Positions 28,007 through 37,437 are shown, counted from the first letter of the stretch. The stretch: DNA of 64,000 nt from Stygiobacter sp043807765 (GCA_043807765.1 JAZDFQ010000073.1:1-64000); one strand, 5' to 3'. Made by a program: numbers and translations. Notes: generated from the sequence alone by a model not told the origin.

Positions 28007-28855
28007 ATGAAAAAGATAGCGGTATTTGGTTCCGGAACCATGGGCAATGGAATTGCTCACGTATTTGCATTGAACGGTTATCAAGTCCAGTTGTTTGATA
28101 AAACCAATGAGATACTTGATCGATCTATGGCAGTTATTTCAAAAAACCTAGACCGTCAAGTTAAAAAGAACATCATTAGTGAAGAGCAAAAAGTAATCAC
28201 ATTGAATAATATAAAGACCGAAACTCTTATTTCGAAAATTAATAAAGATACTGATTTAGTTGTTGAGGCTATAATTGAATCGAAATCTGCTAAAAATTCG
28301 CTTTATGACGAAGTTTTAAAGTTTGTCGCAGAAAGTACAATAATTGCGACTAATACTTCATCAATATCGATTACAGAACTAGCACCAAAACAAATTTCCG
28401 ATAGATTCATTGGTATGCACTTCATGAATCCAGTGCCTATGATGGAGTTGGTTGAAATCATTAAGGGACATTCGACTTCTGATAGCACTTTAAATCAAAT
28501 TATTGAATTAACTAGAGCACTTAATAAGAAACCGGTTAGTGTAAATGATTATCCAGGCTTTATAGCTAATAGAATTTTAATGCCGATGATAAACGAGGCA
28601 ATTTTTGCTTTGTATGAAAATGTGGCTTCAGCCGAAGATATTGATAGTGTAATGAAATTAGGAATGAACCATCCTATGGGCCCGCTAGCTTTAGCTGATT
28701 TTATTGGCCTCGATGTTTGCTTAAACATAATGGAAGTGATGTATAATGGATTCAGCGACTCTAAATATAGGCCATGTCCATTGTTAAAGAAGATGGTTGC
28801 TGCCGGTAATTTGGGCAGAAAGAATGGTATTGGTTTTTACAAATATTCCACATAA
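28007..28855 (+). CDS. 3-hydroxybutyryl-CoA dehydrogenase
   Basis: The 282-residue protein has the N-terminal NAD-binding GSGTMGNGIAHVFA motif and the C-terminal 3HCDH domain (NDYPGFIANRILMPMINEA, about 179-197). The catalytic His lies in the GMHFMNPVP segment. At this length it is the single-domain HbdA type rather than a FadB fusion. It starts 8 bases after the thiolase gene and shares its pathway. Confidence 0.92.
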   Translation: MKKIAVFGSGTMGNGIAHVFALNGYQVQLFDKTNEILDRSMAVISKNLDRQVKKNIISEEQKVITLNNIKTETLISKINKDTDLVVEAIIESKSAKNSLYDEVLKFVAESTIIATNTSSISITELAPKQISDRFIGMHFMNPVPMMELVEIIKGHSTSDSTLNQIIELTRALNKKPVSVNDYPGFIANRILMPMINEAIFALYENVASAEDIDSVMKLGMNHPMGPLALADFIGLDVCLNIMEVMYNGFSDSKYRPCPLLKKMVAAGNLGRKNGIGFYKYST

Positions 28856-28880
28856 TGTATATTATGTAAACTAATTATTC

Positions 28881-29801
28881 TTATCCAAAAATTGAATTTA
28901 TGTAGTTTTCTGGGTCAAACTCAACAAAATCGTCTATTCCTTCCCCAACCCCTAAGAACTTTATTGGTACATTCTTCATTAGGCACAATTGTAATACTGA
29001 ACCGCCACGTGCGGTTCCATCTAGTTTAGTTATAATTAATCCAGTTAAATTAACGACCTTTGCAAACTCCGTTAGTTGATTCTTGGCATTTTGTCCAGAA
29101 TTTCCATCTACTACTAAGAGTATTTCTACGGAATTGCTCTTAGCAAACTTTTCAATAATATTAAGAATCTTCTTTAGTTCAGCTAATAAGTTTTTATTAG
29201 TATGAAGCCGACCAGCCGTGTCTATGAGTACAATATCCAATTCCTTTTCTACTGCTATTTTGCACGTTTCGAATGCAACGGCTGCTGGGTCCTTTGAGAA
29301 ATCTTCAACAATATTAACATTAGCTCTTTTTGCCCAAACATTAAGCTGTTCATTGGCAGCGGCTCTAAACGTATCACAAGAACCAATTATAACACTTTTC
29401 TTTAGATTGGAATAGTAATTTGCTATTTTAGCTATTGTAGTGGTCTTACCAGCTCCATTTATACCTAGAAGAACTACAAAATGTGGTTTAGCTAGTTGGA
29501 TAGTAGATATCTTAATTGATTTCTTGTATTCTTCAATAAAGACATCTTTAACCGTAGATTTTAGATTATCTATATCTACCTTTTCCCCACCTTTGATACG
29601 TTTATTCAAAGTTGAAATTAATCTATCTGTAAAATCAATTCCGAAATCGCTTTGCAACAAAATATTTTCTATTTCTTGCATATCCTCCGCTTCTATTGTC
29701 TTCTTAGCAAATAATTCACTTAATTTTTCGGAAATATTAGATTTTGTTTTGCCGAAAGCTTGTTTTACGGACTCAAAAATAGATTTGTTAAATAGACCCA
29801 T
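28881..29801 (-). CDS. ftsY: signal recognition particle receptor FtsY
   Basis: The 306-residue protein has the four-helix N domain (about 1-85) and the SRP GTPase G domain: GINGAGKTTTIAKIA (about 113-127), DTFRAAANEQL, LIDTAGRLHTN and TKLDGTARGG. It lacks the long acidic N-terminal extension of the E. coli protein. It docks SRP-ribosome complexes at the membrane. It converges with hbd across a 25-base gap and overlaps the longest reading of pgsA. Confidence 0.95.
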   Translation of the reverse strand: MGLFNKSIFESVKQAFGKTKSNISEKLSELFAKKTIEAEDMQEIENILLQSDFGIDFTDRLISTLNKRIKGGEKVDIDNLKSTVKDVFIEEYKKSIKISTIQLAKPHFVVLLGINGAGKTTTIAKIANYYSNLKKSVIIGSCDTFRAAANEQLNVWAKRANVNIVEDFSKDPAAVAFETCKIAVEKELDIVLIDTAGRLHTNKNLLAELKKILNIIEKFAKSNSVEILLVVDGNSGQNAKNQLTEFAKVVNLTGLIITKLDGTARGGSVLQLCLMKNVPIKFLGVGEGIDDFVEFDPENYINSIFG

Positions 29802-30330
29802 GATCCCTATAAATTTTTAATCCACGATAAAAGTAAATGATTATTGATAATACACTCATAATTGTGCTTATATACATTAAAACTAAGGTGATGTTGTTGG
29901 AGTTACGAAACGACAGAACACTTATAAAATATAAACCTATTGAAAAGACAGTAAACTTACCAAAATAGTTTGACTGGATAATCTTCTTGATTCTTCTAGA
30001 AAGGAAAATGCCACCGCTAAAAATCAATAAGTCTCTGCCTAGTAGTAAGAGCATATAAAATGTTGGAACAAGGTTCAACTTCCAAAGAAAAATAATAATG
30101 ATGCCGGTTAATAATTTGTCTGCTAAGGGGTCTAATAACTTGCCGGTTTCTGTTACTAGATTATACTTTCTTGCAAAAAACCCGTCAGCTAGATCAGATA
30201 AGAATGCGATAAGAATAATCAGTAAAGCATAAATATTCGAATTAGTTATGCTGGAATAGTTAAGGAAAACTATAGTGATTGGAATGAAAAGAAATAATCT
30301 GAATAATGTAATCAGATTAGGCAAAAGCAT
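29788..30330 (-). CDS. pgsA: CDP-alcohol phosphatidyltransferase (PgsA-like)
   Basis: I start it at ATG 30330, four bases after AAGGA, giving 180 residues, typical for PgsA; another ATG lies 24 bases upstream, inside purF. The CDP-alcohol phosphotransferase motif is clear (DLADGFFARKYNLVTETGK, then LDPLADK, about 49-74). Several membrane helices follow. It probably makes phosphatidylglycerol phosphate from CDP-diacylglycerol and glycerol 3-phosphate. Confidence 0.88.
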   Translation of the reverse strand: MLLPNLITLFRLFLFIPITIVFLNYSSITNSNIYALLIILIAFLSDLADGFFARKYNLVTETGKLLDPLADKLLTGIIIIFLWKLNLVPTFYMLLLLGRDLLIFSGGIFLSRRIKKIIQSNYFGKFTVFSIGLYFISVLSFRNSNNITLVLMYISTIMSVLSIIIYFYRGLKIYRDHGSI

Positions 30331-30343
30331 TATTTCCTTTAGA

Positions 30344-31837
30344 CTAAAAATCATTTTGTGTCTTTGAAAAATACTCGTCTATTGGAATAGGATAATTCCC
30401 GGAGAAGCATGCTGTGCAGAAATCGTTCGCATCATGATCCGTCATCGCTTCTAGCATTTCTTCTATTGAAAGATATTCTAGCGAATCAACTTCTAGGTAC
30501 TTTCTCATTTCTTCGATGTCGAGGTTAAACTTATTAGCTATTAATTCATCCTTGGATGGAAAATCCATACCATAAAAACATGGATGAGTAATTAGTGGCG
30601 AAGAAATACGTAGGTGAATTTCCTTTGGTTTTGCTTCTCTAAGGAGTTTTACAAGTTGCTTTGAAGTTGTACCTCTAACTATAGAATCGTCCACAACAAC
30701 TACTGTTTTATTCTCAAGAACACCTTTTACAATATTAAATTTAATTTTTACCCCAATTTCCCTATTCTTCTGAGTAGGAGCAATAAATGTTCTTCCTATA
30801 TAGTGACTTCTAATTAATCCAATCTCAAGTTTTGAATTAATTTCCATCTTCTGAAGACCGGAGTTATAACCAATGGCGGTTGTATTAGAACTATCCGGAA
30901 CACTTATAACAATGACTTTTTCACCATTCCTATCAACAACTGGGTGATTTAAGGCAAGAATCTTACCCAGTTTTCGTCTCATTTTGTCAACGTTAGTTCC
31001 AAAAATCTGGCTATCTGGTCGAGAGAAATATATAAATTCAAAGACGCAATGTTTTTTTTGTGAGCTAGTAGTTTCTGATATCTTGAATGATTTTATTTCA
31101 TTAGTTATTAACGAATTGCGATCAATAACAATGATTTCTCCGGGTTCAACTTCTCGAATTAACTCAGCGGAATTAATGTCTAAAGCACAAGTTTCAGAAG
31201 TCACAATGAACGATCCATTAAGTCGTCCTATACAAAGTGGTCTAATGCCTAAAGGATCTCTTGTTGCAATAAGTTTATCGTCAGTTAGGATTACCAACGA
31301 ATAAGCCCCCTTTACTTTGGAAATAGCTTCTTTGATTTGATCTATTTGATCTGCCTTCCTACTCCTAGCGATTAAATGTAATATAACTTCAGTATCGCTT
31401 GTTGTTTGAAATATGGCACCGGCATCAACAAGTTCGTGTCGAAGCGATTTCGAATTTGTAAGATTTCCATTGTGGGATATAGCAAGGTTTCCAAGTCGAT
31501 AGTTAACAAAAAAAGGCTGGATATTCTTTCGAGAATCCGACGCTCCAGTTGTAGAGTACCTATTATGACCAATAGCAGCATCTCCTTTTAACTCATTATC
31601 AAATAGATTTGAATTTGAAAACACTTCCGAGACGAGACCCATTCCCTTATGTATATTGAAATGTGGCTTCTCATATTCAAATTGAAGAGATAAAATACCA
31701 GCAGCTTCTTGGCCACGATGCTGTAATGCATGTAACCCATAATAGGAAATTAAAGAGGCTTCTGGATGCCCGAACACTCCTATTACACCGCAATTGCAAC
31801 GAGGTTTATCTATTTGATTTTTCATTTGCTTAGTCAT
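30344..31837 (-). CDS. purF: amidophosphoribosyltransferase
   Basis: The 497-residue enzyme begins with a 15-residue propeptide; removal exposes Cys16 (CGVIGVFG), the N-terminal nucleophile of the glutaminase domain. The PRPP site is VVVVDDSIVRGTT (about 365-377). Cys residues in KKHCVFEF, HPCFYG and FCTACFSG match the four ligands of the [4Fe-4S] cluster of Bacillus-type PurF. It commits PRPP and glutamine to purine synthesis. Confidence 0.95.
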   Translation of the reverse strand: MTKQMKNQIDKPRCNCGVIGVFGHPEASLISYYGLHALQHRGQEAAGILSLQFEYEKPHFNIHKGMGLVSEVFSNSNLFDNELKGDAAIGHNRYSTTGASDSRKNIQPFFVNYRLGNLAISHNGNLTNSKSLRHELVDAGAIFQTTSDTEVILHLIARSRKADQIDQIKEAISKVKGAYSLVILTDDKLIATRDPLGIRPLCIGRLNGSFIVTSETCALDINSAELIREVEPGEIIVIDRNSLITNEIKSFKISETTSSQKKHCVFEFIYFSRPDSQIFGTNVDKMRRKLGKILALNHPVVDRNGEKVIVISVPDSSNTTAIGYNSGLQKMEINSKLEIGLIRSHYIGRTFIAPTQKNREIGVKIKFNIVKGVLENKTVVVVDDSIVRGTTSKQLVKLLREAKPKEIHLRISSPLITHPCFYGMDFPSKDELIANKFNLDIEEMRKYLEVDSLEYLSIEEMLEAMTDHDANDFCTACFSGNYPIPIDEYFSKTQNDF

Positions 31838-31841
31838 TGTG

Positions 31842-31915
31842 TCGGAACGGCGGGATTTGAACCCGCGACCCCTTGAACCCCATTCAAGTGCGCTACCGGA
31901 CTGCGCTACGTTCCG
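31842..31915 (-). tRNA. tRNA-Pro (anticodon GGG)
   Basis: Reading the minus strand, the 7-bp acceptor stem CGGAACG pairs with CGTTCCG. The D arm, an anticodon stem CTTGA/TCAAG with loop ATGGGGT, and a T arm GCGGG-TTCAAAT-CCCGC are complete. The anticodon is GGG (31879-31881 on the plus strand), which reads CCC and CCU proline codons. CCA is not encoded after the discriminator A. It lies on the same strand between the merR-like gene and purF. Confidence 0.95.
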
Positions 31916-31921
31916 TAAAAA

Positions 31922-32299
31922 TTAAAGGGATGAGTGAATAAATAACAACAAATTTTTTACATCTTCTAAATCCTTTTTATAGGACTTTTGAGGCAAGATT
32001 TTCTTCTTTTCGATTTCTTGCTGATTTTCGGAGGTTGCCACAACATGTTCAAAATTTAACTCTTCTAAAATTTTTTTTGCCCCTTCTATTGTGTACTTTT
32101 CTTCTCTTAGTAACTGCTTAATTTGAAGTATTAGTTTTATATCTTTGTTTGTATAAATTCTATTACCAGCTCTGTTCTTACCAGGCTTTAATTGTTCGAA
32201 TTCAGTCTCCCAATACCTTAAAATGTATTGCTCCAGTGATGTTAGCCTGCTTACCTCACTAATGGAATAATACAATTTTTTTAAGCCGAAGTCTTTCAT
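31922..32299 (-). CDS. MerR-family transcriptional regulator
   Basis: The 125-residue protein has a MerR winged-helix DNA-binding domain at the N-terminus (YYSISEVSRLTSLEQYILRY, then KNRAGNRIYTNKDI). Only a short C-terminal tail follows, without metal-binding Cys or a ligand domain, so it resembles the small MerR proteins near ihf/ftsY in Bacteroidota. Its ATG overlaps the aroQ stop by one base (TAATG). Target genes are unknown. Confidence 0.85.
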   Translation of the reverse strand: MKDFGLKKLYYSISEVSRLTSLEQYILRYWETEFEQLKPGKNRAGNRIYTNKDIKLILQIKQLLREEKYTIEGAKKILEELNFEHVVATSENQQEIEKKKILPQKSYKKDLEDVKNLLLFIHSSL

Positions 32300-32742
32300 T
32301 ATACTTCCTTTTTAGAATCAGAGTCTATCATTTTGGTTAACAGATAAACACCCGCAAGATAACTATTTTCCTTGAATCCCGATATATAACCTATCACTTT
32401 TGAAGTGGTTATTAGTCTTTTCCTAAAATCTTCTCTTGAAGAAATATTTGATAAATGTACTTCAACAATTGGAATATTAATTGATTCAATAGCATCCCTA
32501 ATTGCTACTGAAGAATGAGTAAGTGCGCCCGGATTTAAAACAATACCGTCAAATTCTGTATACTTCTGTAATGATGATGTAATTTCAGCTTCAGAATTGG
32601 ATTGAAAAAACGTAAATGAAATACTCGTGAACTCATTTACAATTAAACTTTCTATAGTAGAAAGTGTAGTGCTACCATATTGAGTTTTATCTCGAATTCC
32701 TAACAAATTTAAATTAGGTCCGTTTACTACCAAAATTTTCAT
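32299..32742 (-). CDS. aroQ: 3-dehydroquinate dehydratase, type II
   Basis: The 147-residue protein shows VNGPNLNLLGIR, the catalytic Tyr in QYG (about 22), SNSEAEI, NPGALTHSSVAIRDAI and the catalytic His in VEVHLSN (about 99). Type II dehydroquinases carry out step three of the shikimate pathway as dodecamers. ATGA overlap with the upstream gene indicates co-translation. Confidence 0.93.
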   Translation of the reverse strand: MKILVVNGPNLNLLGIRDKTQYGSTTLSTIESLIVNEFTSISFTFFQSNSEAEITSSLQKYTEFDGIVLNPGALTHSSVAIRDAIESINIPIVEVHLSNISSREDFRKRLITTSKVIGYISGFKENSYLAGVYLLTKMIDSDSKKEV

Positions 32743-33011
32743 GAAGTTTCACTAATTTCTTCAATTACCTCTCTTAACTTAGGCGGGAGATATATCTCAT
32801 TAATTCCTAACTCTTTAAGAGCGCTAGTTAATATTATTATTTTTTTCTGAAGAGATGATAACTTATTAATTACAATTGTTTTATCTGTCTTGACTATACA
32901 ATATCCGCCTTGAAAATCGCCCCTTTCAAAACGAACTTTTGCACCTAGCTCGGCGGCGAGCTGTTTAAGTTCTACTAAAATAGTCTCAAGTTCCTTCTCT
33001 TTTAATTTCAT
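32739..33011 (-). CDS. conserved small protein, function unknown
   Basis: This 90-residue protein is Lys/Glu/Leu-rich. An N-terminal helix (about 4-22) leads to RFERGDFQGGYCIV, which looks like a short beta hairpin. I do not recognise a family. It overlaps aroQ by four bases and the membrane protein gene upstream by 26 bases, so it is certainly part of the operon. Confidence 0.6.
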   Translation of the reverse strand: MKLKEKELETILVELKQLAAELGAKVRFERGDFQGGYCIVKTDKTIVINKLSSLQKKIIILTSALKELGINEIYLPPKLREVIEEISETS

Positions 33012-33522
33012 CTGTCTTGGAAAGTGGTTTTAGAATCGTTAAAAATACGATTGCAAGATATGAGAAAATCTCGATAAGTGAAAAACTACTTAGAATGTTA
33101 ATTCTTTCTCTAATTAGATTTAGTATCTTTTCCGAATCTATTACATTAGAATAGATTAAAGAAATGATTTTATAATCCTTAAAAAGTAGAAATAGCTCGA
33201 ACGGAGCAGTTATTATAATAACAACCGTAGAAATAAATAACCAACCTTCTCTTTTAAGATTGATCTTTGAAAAGAATAAATAACTTAGATAAAATAAAAT
33301 GAATAGCGGGAATGAAACTAAATTTAAAACAAGTAAAGGCGAAATGGTATTCCAGACAAGGCTTAAATTCTCTAAGTTATAATGTGACCGAAGTACTAAT
33401 CCTTCTGGCTCAAATAGTTGATATATAACTAAATGTCGGCTAATATAACCGCCCAACCAGACAATTAATGATGAGATTAGTAAAAACTGGACAACTTTGA
33501 GGACAATGGTATTATTTTTCAT
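32986..33522 (-). CDS. multi-pass membrane protein, function unknown
   Basis: From ATG 33522 the product has 178 residues and about four membrane helices; a longer reading would run into the divergent ppx-like gene. WLGGYISRH after the first helix is suggestive of a conserved small membrane family, but I cannot name it. It is the first gene of the minus-strand operon leading through aroQ to merR. Confidence 0.6.
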   Translation of the reverse strand: MKNNTIVLKVVQFLLISSLIVWLGGYISRHLVIYQLFEPEGLVLRSHYNLENLSLVWNTISPLLVLNLVSFPLFILFYLSYLFFSKINLKREGWLFISTVVIIITAPFELFLLFKDYKIISLIYSNVIDSEKILNLIRERINILSSFSLIEIFSYLAIVFLTILKPLSKTDEIKREGT

Positions 33523-33557
33523 GGCCAATATTTTTTTAACAAAATTAAAAAAAAGAT

Positions 33558-34499
33558 ATGATTCTTGCTTCAATTGATTTAGGCTCAAATTCAGTTATTC
33601 TAGTTTTAATGGAATTCTACCAAATTGGCGGAACTTTCAAAATACTTAAAGAAGTATTCACAACACCCAGAATAAGTGAAGAAATTACAACAACAAAAAT
33701 GATTTCCTCTTCTGCGATTTTACGTTTGGAGAAAATATTAGACGAATTTGGTGAATATATTTCCGCATCGAAATGCGATCATGTACTAGTAAGTGCCACA
33801 AATGCCTTTCGGGTTGCAAGTAATGGTGAACAACTTAAGAATATGATAGCAAAAAAGTATGGCTGGAATGTATCGATTTTAAGCGGCACTGAGGAAGCAA
33901 AATTGACATTCTTAGGTACATTACTTCCCTCTTTTTCCAAAGCGAATTCTATTTTAATTGATATTGGCGGAGGAAGTACTGAAGTTATATATGGCAATAT
34001 TAATCACATTATACTTTCGCAAAGTCTTCAACTAGGTGTAGTTTCACTTAAGGAGTTATACTTAAACCGTACTGATATTCCGTCCAATAGAATTTCTGAA
34101 ATTCAGTCACACGTCTATAGTAAATTCAAAAAAATTGAAGTCGATATTCCATTCGATACAAAAGCATTAGCAGTTGCCGGTACACCAACCACAATTTCTG
34201 CTATTGTTCAAAATTTACATTCTTACTCTATAGATTTAATTGATGGGTCTGAATTAAAACTCGATCAAGTTATTGAAGTTAGAACTTCGATTCTGAATAT
34301 GAACTCTTCAAATATCAGAGATAAATACGGACCCATTATTTATGGTCGCGAAGATATTTTGCTTAGCGGGTGTTTAATATTAGAAGGGTTTATGAAGTAC
34401 TTTGAGATCGAAAAAATAACCGTAAGTACAAAGGGTCTACGTTATGGAGCTATTTATAACTATTTGATTAATAATGACTTCTATAGAATCAAAAATTGA
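33558..34499 (+). CDS. exopolyphosphatase / guanosine pentaphosphate phosphohydrolase family
   Basis: The 313-residue protein is a Ppx/GppA-type ASKHA phosphatase: ASIDLGSNSVILVL at the N-terminus, LSGTEEAKLTFLG (about 113-125) and the second phosphate loop LIDIGGGSTEVIYG (about 133-146). It is the short form without the C-terminal HD domain. It degrades polyphosphate or pppGpp. Its 3' end overlaps the converging gene by 19 bases. Confidence 0.88.
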   Translation: MILASIDLGSNSVILVLMEFYQIGGTFKILKEVFTTPRISEEITTTKMISSSAILRLEKILDEFGEYISASKCDHVLVSATNAFRVASNGEQLKNMIAKKYGWNVSILSGTEEAKLTFLGTLLPSFSKANSILIDIGGGSTEVIYGNINHIILSQSLQLGVVSLKELYLNRTDIPSNRISEIQSHVYSKFKKIEVDIPFDTKALAVAGTPTTISAIVQNLHSYSIDLIDGSELKLDQVIEVRTSILNMNSSNIRDKYGPIIYGREDILLSGCLILEGFMKYFEIEKITVSTKGLRYGAIYNYLINNDFYRIKN

Positions 34500-35164
34500 T
34501 ATCCGAATAGAATTAGAAATAATAGCAAACCAACTACAACTGATAAGGCTTTCCTATTGGTCTGAGCAATGTTTGAAGCGATAAATAAAATCAATACCCA
34601 CAGATAGAAAATCCCTTCAATTCCATAAAGCACAAAGGTTACAAGAGGTTTTATAATTAGTGGAGAAGGATTAACCGTGTACCAGTAGAATCCATACAAA
34701 GCGAAATGAAATGGCGTAAGAAAAACAAATACCATAAGAATCGGCACAAGCGAAAATGTTATTATTGAAAGCACATCATTGAATCTATTTGGGATTTTAA
34801 ACTTCGAGAATAATGAGCTAATTGCAAAAGTAAGTAGTAATAGCAAAAGGACTGAAAGTAAACCTCCGTTAATCAATGATTCACCAAGTGAAGTAACGCC
34901 ACTCGAATGATAATTGCTAAGTATATAATAATTTACTGAAGACTTTATAAACCACAGTGATAATAATAACACCAAGAAATTTTTCTTTTCGGCATGAATG
35001 ATTTTAACTGCCGAATCAATTGGAGAAATAAAAAGACTCCAAATTGTATCCCAAAGGTCAATGTTCGGAACTCTTGCCCTTAAAAACGAATTACATTTAC
35101 TACAGTTCAATGAATAAATCGGATTAGATGCGCTGCAGTTGTTACAGATTATTTCGTTTTTCAT
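34481..35164 (-). CDS. Yip1-like membrane protein with N-terminal zinc ribbon
   Basis: The 227-residue protein begins with a four-Cys zinc ribbon (CNNCSASNPIYSLNCSKC, residues 7-24). After a linker that reads DTIWSLFISPIDS, typical of Yip1/DUF1282 proteins, there are about five membrane helices. Its role is unknown. It sits five bases downstream of the DUF5683 gene. Confidence 0.7.
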   Translation of the reverse strand: MKNEIICNNCSASNPIYSLNCSKCNSFLRARVPNIDLWDTIWSLFISPIDSAVKIIHAEKKNFLVLLLSLWFIKSSVNYYILSNYHSSGVTSLGESLINGGLLSVLLLLLLTFAISSLFSKFKIPNRFNDVLSIITFSLVPILMVFVFLTPFHFALYGFYWYTVNPSPLIIKPLVTFVLYGIEGIFYLWVLILFIASNIAQTNRKALSVVVGLLLFLILFGYQFLIL

Positions 35165-35168
35165 TTCA

Positions 35169-35696
35169 TCACAATTTTAGTTTAAGTGATAATTGATAAT
35201 TACTTTTTGCTACATCGGCTTCAACATCAAAATCGAATAAATGTGCATCTACATATGCATCCACAAGATTTAGAAAATAACTTAGCCCTATAAAAACAGC
35301 GAACATGTCTCGCTGATCTCGATAGAATTCACGTTTATCATAATAGTTTTTATCGCCATCTGTTGTTGGAGTTATGCTTGCGATGTACAAATCTCTGTAC
35401 TGCTTGTAAGAATTATTGTTCGAATTCCATTGGTAACCTAAGTAACCTAATACGCCCCAAACAAGAGGAACCTTCCAATACGATTCATTATTAAATTGAC
35501 CAAAGCCGGGCAAGACGACACTTCTTAAAACAGAACCCCATGCAGATTTTTTCATTGCAAACTTAGTAGTATCGCTAAGTGAAGATTTGATAACAGTCGT
35601 GGAATCAATCTTTATTTCTGATTGAGTGGCAGTTTTTTCTTGTGCTTCAATTGAAACAAAACACAACATCAAAAAGAATATGAATGCGGCTTTAAT
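35169..35696 (-). CDS. DUF5683-domain protein; start probably a rare ATT
   Basis: The DUF5683 domain (about 50-120; SVVLPGFGQFNNESYWKVP) is a membrane-associated domain often found just downstream of parB in Bacteroidota. The nearest TTG/ATG starts (35672, 35669) give only ten hydrophobic residues. Reading on upstream gives an uninterrupted signal peptide KAAFIFFLMLCFVSIEAQE, with ATT 35696 as first codon four bases after AGAGGA. I therefore list 35696 as the start with modest confidence; the remainder is firm. Confidence 0.7.
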   Translation of the reverse strand: MKAAFIFFLMLCFVSIEAQEKTATQSEIKIDSTTVIKSSLSDTTKFAMKKSAWGSVLRSVVLPGFGQFNNESYWKVPLVWGVLGYLGYQWNSNNNSYKQYRDLYIASITPTTDGDKNYYDKREFYRDQRDMFAVFIGLSYFLNLVDAYVDAHLFDFDVEADVAKSNYQLSLKLKL

Positions 35697-36639
35697 TATA
35701 TCCTCTGCCTATTAATTCTAATAACTCATATAATCGTTCTAGCTCTGCAGTAGAATAAAACTCGATAATAATTTCACCGGCGCCGGACTTGTCTTGCTTA
35801 AAAGACACTTTTGTTCCAAGAATTCTCTGCATTTTTTCTTCCAAATCTTTTTTTGATGCATCGCTCACTTTTTCGCCAGTGGTGGTAATCGCTGTTTTAG
35901 TTTTCTTTTTTGGAGAAGTAAGCTTACGGACTTCTTCTTCTACTTTTCTAACAGAATAACCATGCTTTAAAATTTTCCCAAGTAATTCAACTTGAAGTAC
36001 TTCGTTGGGAATATTTATTATAGCGCGAGCATGACCGGTTGTAATTTCATCCTTAGCTAAACTAGTTTGAATTACTTGAGGTAATTTTAATAACCGGATG
36101 AAATTAGTTATGGTAGTTCTATCTTTACCAACTTTTTCGGCTACTTCTTCTTGTGTTAAATTGCATTCTTCAATCAACTTTTTATAAGCGTTGGCAATTT
36201 CTATAGGATTAAGTTTCTCTCTTTGAATATTTTCAATAAGAGCAAGCGCAAGCATTGCTTCTTTTGTTTCAACTTTGATTATGTACGCCGGAATTTCCCG
36301 AATACCGATTTCTTTGCAAGAACGTAACCGTCTTTCGCCGGAAATCAATTCATACTGATTGTTTTGTCCCCTTCTTACAGTAATTGGTTGGATAAGACCA
36401 TTTTCAAGAATAGATTTTTTTAACTCTTCAAGAGCGTTGGGTTCAAATTCTGTTCTGGGTTGATAAGGATTTGGCAGTATTCGATCGACCGGAATTTTTG
36501 CTAATATATCATTAGCAGCGCCATCATCTTTTTGAATTTCGCTTGCGGGAATTGCTATCGGCGCATCAGATTTATCTTTAAGTTTCGGGTTAATAAGCGC
36601 ATCTAGCCCTCTTCCCAATCCGGGTTTAATAAGATTCAC
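35692..36639 (-). CDS. parB: chromosome partitioning protein ParB
   Basis: The 315-residue protein has the ParB/Spo0J N-terminal CTPase domain with the GERRLRS motif (about 105-112) and IENIQREKLNPIE, then a helix-turn-helix (about 160-185, NLTQEEVAEKVGKDRTT) and a C-terminal dimerisation domain. It binds parS near the origin. I found no parS-like palindrome in the window by eye. It starts directly after the parA stop. Confidence 0.95.
   Translation of the reverse strand: MNLIKPGLGRGLDALINPKLKDKSDAPIAIPASEIQKDDGAANDILAKIPVDRILPNPYQPRTEFEPNALEELKKSILENGLIQPITVRRGQNNQYELISGERRLRSCKEIGIREIPAYIIKVETKEAMLALALIENIQREKLNPIEIANAYKKLIEECNLTQEEVAEKVGKDRTTITNFIRLLKLPQVIQTSLAKDEITTGHARAIINIPNEVLQVELLGKILKHGYSVRKVEEEVRKLTSPKKKTKTAITTTGEKVSDASKKDLEEKMQRILGTKVSFKQDKSGAGEIIIEFYSTAELERLYELLELIGRGYN
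35701..35706 (-). promoter_or_regulatory. ribosome binding site before a probable ATT start
   Basis: AGAGGA, inside the last codons of parB, lies 4 bases before ATT 35696 and about 28 bases before the first TTG. Only the ATT start has normal spacing. Confidence 0.4.
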
Positions 36640-37419
36640 TTACTCGCTCCCTTTTCTCTGAAGATTATTTCTCTGAATTAATTCAGAAGCTAATGAAATA
36701 TAATTTTGTGCACCAATTGAACTAGCATCATAAAGTATCACCGGTTTCGAGTGGCTCGGAGCCTCCGATAATCTTACGTTTCTATGAATAATGGTATCGT
36801 AAACTTTGTTGCCAAAATATTTTTTTACTTCCTCTACAACCTGATGAGATAATCTAAGTCTAGTATCATACATTGTTAGCACAACACCTTCTACAGAAAG
36901 CTCTTCATTTAGGTTTTTCTTTACAATGTTAATTGTGTTTAGAAGCTGCCCAAGACCTTCAAGAGCAAAATACTCACATTGTACCGGAATAAGCACCGAA
37001 TTAGCCGCATTAAGCGCGTTAAGCGTTAATAAGCCCAAAGAAGGCGGACAATCGATAAAGATGAAGTCGTAATTATCGTTGATTGATTTTAAAGCATTCT
37101 TAAGCAAATATTCACGTGCATCCATCGATACCATTTCTACTTCAGCGCCAACCAAATTAATATTGGAAGGAAGAATATCAAGAAACGGCATATATGTATT
37201 TTGAATGCATGTCTCTACTTTTTCTTGTCCAATTAAAACCGGATAAACAGAGAGATCATTATCCTCGATACCAATTCCGGAAGTTGAATTTGCTTGCGGA
37301 TCAATATCTATTAATAGTGTTCTGAATTCAGCAGCAGCGATGGAAGCGGATAAATTAATTGCAGTAGTTGTTTTACCAACACCACCTTTTTGATTTGCTA
37401 TTACAATTGTTTTTGCCAT
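36640..37419 (-). CDS. parA: chromosome partitioning ATPase ParA/Soj
   Basis: The 259-residue ATPase has the deviant Walker A motif KGGVGKTTTAINL (about 11-23), the IDIDPQANST segment (about 38-47) and FIDCPPSLGLLTLNAL (about 120-135). It works with ParB to separate origins. The length and lack of an N-terminal DNA-binding domain fit the chromosomal Soj type. Confidence 0.96.
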   Translation of the reverse strand: MAKTIVIANQKGGVGKTTTAINLSASIAAAEFRTLLIDIDPQANSTSGIGIEDNDLSVYPVLIGQEKVETCIQNTYMPFLDILPSNINLVGAEVEMVSMDAREYLLKNALKSINDNYDFIFIDCPPSLGLLTLNALNAANSVLIPVQCEYFALEGLGQLLNTINIVKKNLNEELSVEGVVLTMYDTRLRLSHQVVEEVKKYFGNKVYDTIIHRNVRLSEAPSHSKPVILYDASSIGAQNYISLASELIQRNNLQRKGSE

Positions 37420-37437
37420 TAGTTGTTCTATATGAGA

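Noticed and set aside
31842..31915. Integration site at the tRNA-Pro gene
   Set aside because: No direct repeat of the tRNA 3' end and no integrase nearby; genes on both sides are housekeeping.
35692..37419. parS site near parAB
   Set aside because: I looked for a TGTTTCACGTGAAACA-like palindrome by eye and saw none in the window.
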